A stretch of 14,777 bases of DNA. Origin: Roseivirga sp. UBA7431. Its GTDB lineage: Bacteria; Bacteroidota; Bacteroidia; Cytophagales; Cyclobacteriaceae. Below are positions 5,902 through 13,087 of the stretch, piece by piece (the first letter of the stretch is position 1; each line of letters opens with the position of its first letter). The stretch spans positions 1-14,777 of the forward strand of contig DLQN01000126.1 of the NCBI GenBank assembly GCA_002477595.1, written 5' to 3'. The notes under the pieces were generated by a model that was not told where the DNA came from, did not search any database, and was given only the letters and a program-made list of their open reading frames with translations. The position numbers were made by a program, and so were the translations under genes.

Positions 5902-7329
5902 TTAGTGCATTCCAACTTTGCCTTTCATTGATTCGAAGATTTTTTGGGAGTCAAAGCCAACGCCATTTTTAAAGACAATTTCCATCTTGCGTATGTTGGC
6001 TACGTCTGCTTCAAGATCTCCGTTGATAAGAACGAGGTCGGCTTTTTTACCTACTACTAGAGATCCCACTTCAGCGTCTCTTTCGAGATATTCGGCACCA
6101 TTCAGTGATGATATTTTAATTGCCTCAACCAATGTGAATCCGGCTTCGATAAATAGCTCCACTACCCTTTGATTGGCATATCCAGCCACTGTTCGGCCTG
6201 CACCAGTTGGGTCAGTACCAGCGGCTAACTTGCCTCCGGCTTCGTAGAACATCTTTTCCCAAGCCATTTGCTTTTTGAATTGCGCTAAGGAAGCTTCGTC
6301 ACGGCCTTGTCTTCTTGTATGGCCTGCGATAAGACTTTCTTTTATTTCAGGACTCATGGCGTCAATGCCGCCACCGAGCACCACTTCTCTATCAGTATAA
6401 GGTTCGAACACAGGAAGGGTGGAGGTGATGGTTACATTTTTCTCAATGAGTAAATCCATTAAGGCCTTCATTTTAGGGCTGTTAAGATCCAGTTCGCCTA
6501 GAGCCTGTCCTCTTTTAAAGGCAGGACAGAAGTTATCTACTTTATCATCTACAAAATCTGAGCTTTGAAAGAACCCGTGTTCGATATTATCAATGCCGAT
6601 TTCTGCCGCTTCTTGGTAGGTGACCGAACAAATATGTCCGGTTACTTTTTTGCCTTTGGCATGCGCTGCTGCAACGACTTGCGTCAAGTCTTCCTTAGTT
6701 ATGTTTTGATAAACTTTAAAGGAGTTGATACCGCGATCAGACCAATAGTTAACCATTTCTACACCCTGTTGTGAGCTTTCAATTACGCCTACTTCGGGTA
6801 CGGGCGTTCCAGCTCTTTCAATAAACGGGCCTGTCAGGTCCATTTTTGGCCCCAACATACGGCCTGCTTCAATAGACTTACGAATGTTAATATCGGTTTG
6901 CGGTTCGATACTGCCTGCCGTACGGATGGTCGTTACACCCCCAGCCAAGTATAGCCTTGGGAAGGTGAAAGTCATTTGGGCTACGCTGAAAACGCCATCG
7001 AATGGCTTAGGGTAGAAGATGTGTTCGTGTAACATGACTAAGCCAGGGATCACCGTTTTACCAGTCCCATCGATTGTTTTTGCACCCTCTGGAATGCTGA
7101 CTTCATTGGAGTTGCCCATGGCTGTTATATTTTCTCCAGTGAATATTATGGTCTGGTTGTTTCTGATAGGTGCACCAGTTCCATCTATCAATTTGACGTT
7201 AGTAATCGCTACTACTGACTCTTGAATACTTACATAAGGCATAACGGCTCTTGAGAATTCTTGTGCTTGTGTAGTACTGATATTAAGGACCAAAAAAGCG
7301 AGTATTGTAAGGAGTGATTTGTTCTTCAT
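5902..7329 (-). CDS. Secreted imidazolonepropionase-like metal-dependent amidohydrolase
   Basis: An exported hydrolase of the amidohydrolase superfamily, likely cleaving an amide or peptide bond (prolidase-like group); exact substrate unknown. Residues 1-22 form a signal peptide (NKSLLTILAFLVLN, cleaved near TTQAQ). The composite beta domain follows (VKLIDGTG, then GKTVIPGLVMLHEHIF). The metal ligands are all visible: H101 and H103 of HEH, K205 in SFKVY (the likely carboxylated lysine bridging two metals), H232 in TGHICS, H251 in IEHGF and D373 in AAGTDPTG. The C-terminal beta strands (VGKKADLVLINGD) complete the fold. Length 475 is typical. Its start is divergent from the sterol desaturase family gene. 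Periplasmic location is predicted from the signal peptide. The domain is complete with no missing ligand. Confidence 0.9.
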   Translation of the reverse strand: MKNKSLLTILAFLVLNISTTQAQEFSRAVMPYVSIQESVVAITNVKLIDGTGAPIRNNQTIIFTGENITAMGNSNEVSIPEGAKTIDGTGKTVIPGLVMLHEHIFYPKPFDGVFSVAQMTFTFPRLYLAGGVTTIRTAGSIEPQTDINIRKSIEAGRMLGPKMDLTGPFIERAGTPVPEVGVIESSQQGVEMVNYWSDRGINSFKVYQNITKEDLTQVVAAAHAKGKKVTGHICSVTYQEAAEIGIDNIEHGFFQSSDFVDDKVDNFCPAFKRGQALGELDLNSPKMKALMDLLIEKNVTITSTLPVFEPYTDREVVLGGGIDAMSPEIKESLIAGHTRRQGRDEASLAQFKKQMAWEKMFYEAGGKLAAGTDPTGAGRTVAGYANQRVVELFIEAGFTLVEAIKISSLNGAEYLERDAEVGSLVVGKKADLVLINGDLEADVANIRKMEIVFKNGVGFDSQKIFESMKGKVGMH

Positions 7330-7345
7330 GGGATAGATAAAAAGT

Positions 7346-7353
7346 CAAATGTA
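7346..7353 (-). promoter_or_regulatory. Possible -7 box for amidohydrolase
   Basis: TACATTTG on the minus strand fits TAnnTTTG exactly, 16 bases upstream of the ATG at 7329. No TTG lies at the expected -33 spacing and the leader would be very short, so support is modest. Confidence 0.25.
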
Positions 7354-7430
7354 AGATAGGCAAATGAATGAAATAATAAGATTGATCATATACCGATTGC
7401 AATTGTGATGCTGGCAGAATAAATTGAGGC

Positions 7431-8270
7431 ATGGAATCTATGGTAAGTTTCTTTGATAATATGCCTACTGAATTTAGAGCGGGTATTCTCATAAGTGGTA
7501 TACTCTTGTTTTGGATACTAGAGGGGGTTGTTCCTTTATTCAGATTTGGTTATAAAAAAGTACGTCATGCAGGCATCAATCTTTTCCTCACTTTGACCAC
7601 TATGATTATTGGGTTCGGATTAGCGGGTGTCTTACTGGCAGCTTCTGATATGGTAGCTCAGAATAGATTTGGATTGCTTTATGTTATTGATCTGCCACTT
7701 TGGGGGCAATTAGTCCTAGGGGTGCTGCTAATGGATTTGATTGGCGCTTATTTTATCCACTGGACAGAACACAAAGTGAAATGGATGTGGAAGTTTCACC
7801 TGGTCCATCATTCTGATACAACAGTTGATGTAACCACAGGACTGAGGCATCACCCAGGAGAAACAGTGTTCAGGATTGCATTTACCATTTTAGCAGTGAT
7901 GATTATTGGCGCACCCATGTGGATCATTATGGTCTATCAGAGTCTTTCCGTTCTTTTTGCCCACATCACGCATGCAAATATCAATATGCCGAGAGCGATC
8001 GACCGTGCCTTGTCTTGGGTCATTATAACACCATTGATGCATAAGGTACATCATCACTATACCCAACCCTTGACGGATACGAACTACGGCAATATCTTTT
8101 CTTTTTGGGATCGCATATTCGGTACTTTCGCTCAGGTAGATGACACGACAGAGTTGATATACGGCATTGATACGCACATGGACCCTCAGGAAAATGATAA
8201 GATGGGGAACTTGCTAAAGATTCCTTTTCAGCCATATCGCGAACCTGCAGAAGCGAAAATTGTGGAGTAA
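7431..8270 (+). CDS. Sterol desaturase/fatty acid hydroxylase family membrane protein
   Basis: An integral membrane di-iron oxygenase of the fatty acid hydroxylase superfamily (279 aa). Membrane helices are at about 17-35, 48-71, 88-108, 147-160 and 163-180. The eight-histidine cluster is complete: H110 and H114 (HWTEH), H123, H126 and H127 (HLVHH), H140/H141, H178/H181, and H204, H207, H208 (HKVHHH). The closing NYGNIFSFWDRIFGTF motif is also typical. The substrate could be a fatty acyl chain, a carotenoid, or a sterol-like or hopanoid lipid; sequence alone does not decide. The ATG at 7431 follows a GAGG three to six bases before it, unusual for this phylum; a second ATG at 7440 is possible. 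The MOSC gene begins one base after its stop, so the two form an operon. Confidence 0.9.
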   Translation: MESMVSFFDNMPTEFRAGILISGILLFWILEGVVPLFRFGYKKVRHAGINLFLTLTTMIIGFGLAGVLLAASDMVAQNRFGLLYVIDLPLWGQLVLGVLLMDLIGAYFIHWTEHKVKWMWKFHLVHHSDTTVDVTTGLRHHPGETVFRIAFTILAVMIIGAPMWIIMVYQSLSVLFAHITHANINMPRAIDRALSWVIITPLMHKVHHHYTQPLTDTNYGNIFSFWDRIFGTFAQVDDTTELIYGIDTHMDPQENDKMGNLLKIPFQPYREPAEAKIVE

Positions 8271-8271
8271 G

Positions 8272-8757
8272 ATGATAGGAAAAAGCATTCAAGAACTTAC
8301 TAGTCAATTTGCACAAGGGGGAACGGCCCAGCTAGTAACCATTAGACAGGAAAGGAAGCAACTTCCTGTGAGTATCGAGGAGGTTCAAGCCTTGGCTGAG
8401 ATTGGTCTTGAAGGTGATCACTATGCCAGTAAAGGTGGTAAACGACAAGTGACCCTGATTGCTCAGGAACATATTAATGCTGTCGCGTCTATACTTGGTG
8501 TCGAAAGTGTAGATCCGCTTCTACTGCGTAGGAATATCGTGACTTCTGGTATTAATCTGCATGCGCTAAAAGACAAAAGCTTTCAAATTGGTGAAGCGAT
8601 ACTAGAATATACAGGTGAATGTCATCCTTGCTCCCGAATGGAAGAGAACCTCGGTACGGGAGGTTATAATGCCATGCGCGGTCATGGTGGAATTACTTGC
8701 CGAATTGTTCAATCTGGACGAATCGCTACAGGAGATAAGATTATAACCTTGCCATAG
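8272..8757 (+). CDS. MOSC domain-containing protein
   Basis: A 161-residue single MOSC domain, the fold shared with the C-terminal domain of molybdenum cofactor sulfurase and with YiiM. Such domains are thought to carry sulfur or bind a molybdenum cofactor. Visible features: GLEGDHYASKGGKRQVTL (45-62), RRNIVTSG (86-93) and the cysteine motif ECHPCSRMEENLG (C117, C120), followed by GGYNAMRGHGGI. The ATG at 8272 is preferred over the TTG at 8260, which would overlap the previous gene and add four non-conserved residues. It begins one base after the preceding stop, implying coupling to the fatty acid hydroxylase family gene, although no direct biochemical link between them is known to me. Its stop is two bases from the convergent lipoprotein gene stop. 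Confidence 0.9.
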   Translation: MIGKSIQELTSQFAQGGTAQLVTIRQERKQLPVSIEEVQALAEIGLEGDHYASKGGKRQVTLIAQEHINAVASILGVESVDPLLLRRNIVTSGINLHALKDKSFQIGEAILEYTGECHPCSRMEENLGTGGYNAMRGHGGITCRIVQSGRIATGDKIITLP

Positions 8758-8759
8758 CT

Positions 8760-9488
8760 TTACCTTAATTCGAAGAGCATCAATAAACGGAAGCCATTGG
8801 ATTCAGCTTCAAAGACCCCACTTCCTAATACATAGTCTTTTTCTGAGAGAATATTGTTTGGATTAAGTGTAAAGAGCACCATTTCTTCTGCGTTTTCTGG
8901 GCTATAGAGGGGAGGCTCATTGTCAAGCATGACGAATTGCCAGTCTTCATCGGTAAATAAAATCTGAAGCTCAGGTGGAAGTATACCGCCAGCAGGAAAG
9001 TCTTCCGGTACATAATCATTACCAAAATTAATCAAGGGTATTCTATCAGCTTCGGAAGCTTTGGCAAAGCCTACTAGTAAATCTGGGCCTGTATCATCAT
9101 CATCCCATGGTGCACCATTCGCATTCTCAAAGTTGATTGTTTCGACCCTAATGCCTAGCGCCCATCTTTGACCAACTACCACTGTGGAGGTAGTCGCAAC
9201 CCTTTCACCAGTACTGCTTGTTGCTGTTAGCCTAATAATGAATTCACCTAATTCTTGGTATTCATGGATAGGGTTTCCGTTACTTGACGCTGTGTTGTCT
9301 CCAAAGTCCCATGCATATGAGACTCCATTTTGGCTTGTATTTGTAAAAGTGACTGATTCTCCGGGCTCTATGAAAAATCTATCTTGCTCAAAAGTTGTAA
9401 CATGCTTGATTACTGGTTCGTCATCATTGCTGCACGCGGTGATGATTAATAGAAAGATAAGAAAGGAATAGGTGAGGTGTTTTTTCAT
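8760..9488 (-). CDS. PKD-domain surface lipoprotein
   Basis: A 242-residue lipoprotein. Signal peptide 1-18 with lipobox ITAC makes Cys19 the lipidated residue. The next residues, SNDDE, resemble the Bacteroidota lipoprotein export signal, so surface display is likely. A PKD domain spans about 30-106 (PGESVTFTNTSQNGVSYAW, DFGD, then HEYQELGEFIIRLTAT). Residues 108-242 form a second beta-rich domain with an acidic run, APWDDDDTGPDLLVGF (127-141), which looks like a C2-type calcium-binding strand-loop; I cannot name this domain firmly. Function unknown, probably adhesion or glycan and protein binding. It lies 68 bases downstream of the HTTM gene on the same strand, with a hairpin between them, so co-transcription is uncertain. 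Confidence 0.8.
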   Translation of the reverse strand: MKKHLTYSFLIFLLIITACSNDDEPVIKHVTTFEQDRFFIEPGESVTFTNTSQNGVSYAWDFGDNTASSNGNPIHEYQELGEFIIRLTATSSTGERVATTSTVVVGQRWALGIRVETINFENANGAPWDDDDTGPDLLVGFAKASEADRIPLINFGNDYVPEDFPAGGILPPELQILFTDEDWQFVMLDNEPPLYSPENAEEMVLFTLNPNNILSEKDYVLGSGVFEAESNGFRLLMLFELR

Positions 9489-9519
9489 ATCAAGAACCTG
9501 AATGTAGCAATAATTGACA

Positions 9520-9534
9520 AAAGGGATACCCTTT
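9520..9534 (-). terminator. Hairpin between HTTM and PKD lipoprotein genes
   Basis: On the minus strand AAAGGG-TAT-CCCTTT is a perfect six-base stem, 22 bases after the HTTM stop, followed by TGTCAATTATT. It could terminate or attenuate transcription into the lipoprotein gene, or be an operator. The T-tract is poor. Confidence 0.35.
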
Positions 9535-9556
9535 GATGTCGTAACCGAAAGAGAAC

Positions 9557-10948
9557 TTAGCGCTGATTCTCCAAGGGTATGGTCAGTGGGAGTATCCAGT
9601 CAGCATTGCCAAACCACGGTTTAGGAACTTGAGTGATATCAAAGTTGGGTTCAATTAATTGTTGATAGGCTCGCCCATTTAACGAAGCCCAAGCGTCTAC
9701 GTAGACACCCACATTTGAACCCATTATTCTGAATTCGTCTTTGATGTGTTGCGCTAGTTCCCAGATCATATAAGGCTTACCATCCATTTTATTGGCCTGC
9801 CATTCTTCAATAAAGCCTTCTAAGGGTACTTGGATGCGCTCCGCAGTATTCTCATCTTCTACATAAAAGCGCGTAATACCTGATTTACCCCTAAGTTTCA
9901 TGTGCCATGAATAACGGTGTCCTTCTTCTGTCCAATGGACATTTCCTGGAATTACCAGGTGTCGAAAAGGAGTAAGAATTAGTGTCAATGCAAAGAGTGC
10001 AAGTCCAAGGAGAATCCCTTTTTGAACTCTAAGGCTTGGGACCTTAAAATCTTTAATTACTGATTTGGCCTGAATATGGGCTCCAGTAATCTTGGCGACT
10101 AATCTTTTTGGCCAATCTGGCGCAAAATAGATACTTGAGGCTAACATCATGAACCATGGGAATATACCTATGGTGAACAACTGGTCATTCATTAAGTGGA
10201 ATAATGAAATGACTATGAGTGCCATTAATCGAGTGCGTTTGAAAAGTAAAGCAGGAACGATCAGCAAGTCTAATAGCATTCCTGAGTAGGACATGAGCAT
10301 TACCATCCACCGTTGATCGAAGTATTGCCCAATGATCGGAAAATCCATATCTGATAAAAGCCAGTTGGCCATCGGATAACCTCGGAGCCAATCAGGGTTT
10401 ATTTTTGCAATACCAGCAAAGAAATAGGGCACAGCAATGGTGAACCGAACTAACCATAAACTCCAATTTGGAGCGACCGAAGATCGAATCCTCTTGAACA
10501 GAACGCTATCTACAGAAAAGCTTTTATGAGCTGGGAGCAGGATCATAATAAAACTGAGTATGACCACTAAATAAAAGTGGTTGAGGTATCGCGCCTGCTC
10601 TAAAAGAAAAGTATAGGAGAACAGAATAAAGAATAAGACTGTACTAATTCTATATAGGAATCCAATCAAAATAAAGATCGCCAAACCACCCAGTGCATAC
10701 CAAAGTATATACATATACTGTTCAGGTAATGGCTGGAAGTTGAATGGTGCGTAACTAAAATTGAAATCAGGCGCTATCCAGTAGCGGTAAATCCATTCAT
10801 ACTTGAAATACCTAGTTACCTCCCAGAACATAATGGCTCCGAAAACAATCCGAAAGACCACAAGGGAAGAAATGGCAACAGGGGCAAAGAAGTTTTTCAA
10901 CTTTCCTTTTCCCCAAACTTCATTGATGTCACCTTTCAGCAATTGCAT
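9557..10948 (-). CDS. HTTM-domain membrane protein, vitamin K-dependent gamma-carboxylase homologue
   Basis: A polytopic membrane protein of 463 residues related to gamma-glutamyl carboxylase. The HTTM region (about 25-280) has helices near 24-43, 80-98, 101-116, 124-140, 164-180, 219-236, 241-258 and 262-275. Conserved blocks are LNHFYLVVILSFIMILLPAH (122-141) and PYFFAGIAKINPDWLRGYPM (174-193). By recalled comparison, Lys182 lines up with the human catalytic base Lys218 and His124 with His160. A last helix (311-327) is followed by a soluble C-terminal domain with HWTEEGHRYSWHMKLRGKSG (338-357), also characteristic. In animals the enzyme turns peptide Glu into gamma-carboxyglutamate using reduced vitamin K. 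The bacterial substrate and true activity are unknown. Downstream of the DUF4494 pair by 70 bases, upstream of a lipoprotein gene. Confidence 0.85.
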   Translation of the reverse strand: MQLLKGDINEVWGKGKLKNFFAPVAISSLVVFRIVFGAIMFWEVTRYFKYEWIYRYWIAPDFNFSYAPFNFQPLPEQYMYILWYALGGLAIFILIGFLYRISTVLFFILFSYTFLLEQARYLNHFYLVVILSFIMILLPAHKSFSVDSVLFKRIRSSVAPNWSLWLVRFTIAVPYFFAGIAKINPDWLRGYPMANWLLSDMDFPIIGQYFDQRWMVMLMSYSGMLLDLLIVPALLFKRTRLMALIVISLFHLMNDQLFTIGIFPWFMMLASSIYFAPDWPKRLVAKITGAHIQAKSVIKDFKVPSLRVQKGILLGLALFALTLILTPFRHLVIPGNVHWTEEGHRYSWHMKLRGKSGITRFYVEDENTAERIQVPLEGFIEEWQANKMDGKPYMIWELAQHIKDEFRIMGSNVGVYVDAWASLNGRAYQQLIEPNFDITQVPKPWFGNADWILPLTIPLENQR

Positions 10949-11017
10949 TATTGATATTTCAACCCTTAAAATACAAAGCCTTGGTTTAATCTAGACGTCT
11001 GGTCAGTATAAATCGGA

Positions 11018-11275
11018 TTAACGACAATCTTCAATGGCTTTTTCCAAAATCCCCATCACTTTTTCAGCATTCATACCGACAAGTGAGGCTGGGAAGCCGA
11101 CTTCAAGGTTAGTGATGGATAAAGATTGAGCAGCCACATCGAAAAGGTAGTCAGTAGAGATGCCATTTTTACTGAGGTAGCCAGAGGTTCCTTCGAAGGC
11201 TAAACCCTGATCCTTTAACTTTGAACCAAGACACTGAAACGTGTTGGCCGAAACATTATCAAACGTCTTGTTCAT
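11018..11275 (-). CDS. Small hypothetical protein overlapping DUF4494 gene
   Basis: I do not recognise this family. The 85-residue protein has an N-terminal NKTFDNVSANTFQCLGSKLK helix, a middle that looks like beta strands (FEGTSGYLSKNGISTDYLFD, then AQSLSITNLEV) and a C-terminal helix (AEKVMGILEKAIEDC). It has two cysteines (C15, C84) and no signal peptide or membrane segment, so it is likely cytoplasmic. Its start overlaps the end of the DUF4494 gene by 17 bases, in a different frame, which argues for translational coupling and a related role. The overlap is a GAAGAT-type repeat giving ATG at 11287, 11281 and 11275; I chose the last because it leads directly into MNKTFDNV. Reading quality (sensible helix/strand pattern, long codon-like run) supports a real gene. 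Confidence 0.65.
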   Translation of the reverse strand: MNKTFDNVSANTFQCLGSKLKDQGLAFEGTSGYLSKNGISTDYLFDVAAQSLSITNLEVGFPASLVGMNAEKVMGILEKAIEDCR

Positions 11276-11804
11276 CTTCATCTTCATCGGTCTCTGCTGC
11301 TGCAACTTCTTCTTCTTCTTCTTCGGTCTCTAGTGCTGCAACTGGTGTAAGGTGATCAGGGATTTTTTCTTCACCTGATTTTGTATGATGAAACACCTCT
11401 AAGATGAGGGATTCTTTGATTTCGGGTACTACAAAAGTGACTAACATATTGTTCAGGCTTTCGTGAATACGTTCCCAAGCCGTTTGGATATCGTTGGCGT
11501 GGACAATCATTAGGTTGGTCACCTTTTTCTCTTTCCCACTATCAGCGTCCCCTACCATATAGGAGATTTTAGCTTGGTAGAATACGTCACCACCAGTGTA
11601 TTCAAAAACGTCAACAATCTTACTTTTCGCAATACTGGTTACCTGAAACTCGCCCATCACACGTTGGCCAATCTCATCATAGATTTTAGCTTCAGCCTCA
11701 GTAAACGATAGGGCATCGGCTAGATAAGTCTCAGTCACGTTTTTCACACGACCATGTTCGTCTTCTTTTTGGTATTTAACCTTACAAGTAAACCAGTTTT
11801 GCAT
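11259..11804 (-). CDS. DUF4494 domain-containing protein with acidic tail
   Basis: A cytoplasmic 181-residue protein of the DUF4494 family, found mainly in Bacteroidota and of unknown function. The domain fills residues 2-142. It starts with NWFTCKVKYQKEDEHG and continues with ETYLADALSFTEAEAKIYDEI (the most characteristic stretch), then FYQAKISYMV, KEKKVTNLMIVHANDIQTAW and ESLILEVFHHT. After 158 comes a low-complexity acidic tail: six consecutive Glu (161-166), alanines, then TDEDEDEQDV. The tail is encoded by GAA and GAAGAT-type repeats and may vary in length between strains. The start ATG at 11804 is clear. First gene of a minus-strand group; the small unknown gene overlaps its last codons. 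Divergent from the rRNA methyltransferase. Confidence 0.85.
   Translation of the reverse strand: MQNWFTCKVKYQKEDEHGRVKNVTETYLADALSFTEAEAKIYDEIGQRVMGEFQVTSIAKSKIVDVFEYTGGDVFYQAKISYMVGDADSGKEKKVTNLMIVHANDIQTAWERIHESLNNMLVTFVVPEIKESLILEVFHHTKSGEEKIPDHLTPVAALETEEEEEEVAAAETDEDEDEQDV
11271..11289. repeat. Hexanucleotide repeat at gene overlap
   Basis: CATCTT repeated with a third partial copy (minus strand ATGAAG). In the DUF4494 frame it encodes alternating Asp-Glu; in the frame of the small downstream gene it encodes Met-Lys, giving three in-frame ATG codons. Slippage here would alter both genes. Confidence 0.6.
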
Positions 11805-11917
11805 ATCAGTAAATTTGGACTGCGAAGTTAAAATTCAATCATGACATTTAAAGCGTTTGCGCGAAAAGCCTTAGATTATTTTTGAATGATTAATGATCTG
11901 ACGTATTTCGCCTTTCA

Positions 11918-13087
11918 ATGAGCAGAGTTTTTCCATATAAAAGTGCCATCGTAGTGACTTGCTTTCCGAAGCAGAGCGAATGGTTAGCCAAAGAAATTGA
12001 GGCCCTAGACTATGATGTCGACAGTTCGAGTATCTCCGAAGTAGAAATTTCTGGATACATGGACGATTGTATGAGGCTGAACATGTATTTGAGAACAGCC
12101 AGCAGAGTGCTTTTTCAAATACAGAGGTTTAGAGCCAATACAGCAGATGATCTTTATAAAAGAGTAAAGGCCATTCCTTGGGAAAACTTTCTTCATAATG
12201 ATAGTTACTTTTCAGTCACATCATTTGTGAGGAATGAACACATCACTGACGATCGTTTCGCCAATGTTAGGGTCAAAGATGCCATTGCGGATCGCCTAAT
12301 AGAGGTGACAGGTAAACGCCCTGATTCTGGGCCCAACAGAGATCATGTCGTTATTCACTTGTATTGGAAAGAAGATCAGGTAAGACTTTACTTTGATACT
12401 TCAGGCAACACGATTGCTAAACACGGATATAGAAGAATACCCTTCAAAGCACCAATGATTGAATCTTTGGCTGCTTCTACTATACTGGCTTCGGGCTGGG
12501 ATAAGCAAAGCCATTTTGTGAACCCAATGTGTGGTAGTGGAACGCTCGCCATTGAAGCAGCACTGATGGCCATTAACATGTCTCCAGGGTTGATACGAGA
12601 GAACTTCGGCTTTATGCACATCAAAGGTTATGATGAAGAGGCATGGAATGGTTACCGAAGGTTAGCACGCCTTCAGGTCAAGAAGTCACCTGAATTTAAA
12701 ATCATTGCTTCGGATTTAAATAAGAATGCGATTTGGTCGGCCAAGGAAAATGCCAAAACGGCTGGTGTAGACCACCTAATCGATTTTGAGCTTTGTGATT
12801 TTAGAGAAACTCCTCTACCAGAGGCACCAGGGATTGTTATGATGAATCCAGAATACGGGGAAAGACTTGGCGCAGACAAAGACTTAGAAGAATTATACGC
12901 TTCGATAGGAGACTTCTTCAAGAAGCGATGCGGTGGGTACACAGGTATTATTTTTACAGGGAACCTTGACTTGGCGAAGCGAATAGGACTGCGTACCTCA
13001 TTAAAGATTCCATTTTATAATGCAAGAATAGAATGTAGATTGCTTAAGTACGAGTTATATCAAGGAACTAAGAGAATTCGAGATTGA
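11918..13087 (+). CDS. THUMP-domain class I SAM-dependent RNA methyltransferase (RlmL-like)
   Basis: A cytoplasmic RNA methyltransferase, probably making N2-methylguanosine in 23S rRNA as RlmL does (position 2445 in E. coli); a related guanine is possible. The N-terminal part (1-160) is the ferredoxin-like/THUMP RNA-binding module. The Rossmann catalytic domain (165-389) has the SAM-binding NPMCGSGTLAIEAA (202-215), acidic ASDLNKNA (264-271) and the catalytic motif NPEYGERLG (310-318). The usual motif is NPPYGER; the second Pro is Glu here, in an otherwise intact site. At 389 residues it corresponds to the N-terminal half of E. coli RlmL and lacks the second (RlmK) methyltransferase domain, as is common outside gammaproteobacteria. 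The ATG at 11918 is the only good start. Its stop overlaps the start of the patatin gene. Confidence 0.9.
   Translation: MSRVFPYKSAIVVTCFPKQSEWLAKEIEALDYDVDSSSISEVEISGYMDDCMRLNMYLRTASRVLFQIQRFRANTADDLYKRVKAIPWENFLHNDSYFSVTSFVRNEHITDDRFANVRVKDAIADRLIEVTGKRPDSGPNRDHVVIHLYWKEDQVRLYFDTSGNTIAKHGYRRIPFKAPMIESLAASTILASGWDKQSHFVNPMCGSGTLAIEAALMAINMSPGLIRENFGFMHIKGYDEEAWNGYRRLARLQVKKSPEFKIIASDLNKNAIWSAKENAKTAGVDHLIDFELCDFRETPLPEAPGIVMMNPEYGERLGADKDLEELYASIGDFFKKRCGGYTGIIFTGNLDLAKRIGLRTSLKIPFYNARIECRLLKYELYQGTKRIRD

Noticed and set aside
5918..7225. Plus-strand open frames opposite the amidohydrolase
   Set aside because: The amidohydrolase has every metal ligand and a signal peptide; the opposing frames match nothing and lack plausible starts.
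7890..8316. Two minus-strand open frames opposite the fatty acid hydroxylase family gene
   Set aside because: They oppose the complete histidine-box region of a clear family member, and their translations are low in structure and rich in His/Cys/Arg from reverse reading.
9184..9471. Plus-strand open frame opposite the PKD lipoprotein
   Set aside because: Shadow of a coding region with clear lipobox and PKD motif; the frame has no recognisable content.
10993..11000. Palindrome AGACGTCT between the small gene and the HTTM gene
   Set aside because: Only eight bases without a loop, T-tract or repeat elsewhere in the window; expected by chance at this length.
11288..11305. Extra N-terminal residues MQQQRP for the small gene
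   Set aside because: They come from out-of-frame reading of the DUF4494 acidic-tail repeat; the nearer ATG at 11275 leads directly into the structured protein.
11300..11326. TTC trinucleotide run considered as a CRISPR-like or regulatory repeat
   Set aside because: It simply encodes six Glu codons on the minus strand; there are no spacers or dyads.
11881..11917. Possible plus-strand promoter before the methyltransferase (TTG, 19 bases, TATTTCGC)
   Set aside because: Spacing is right but the -7 element differs from TAnnTTTG at two defined positions, so it was not annotated.
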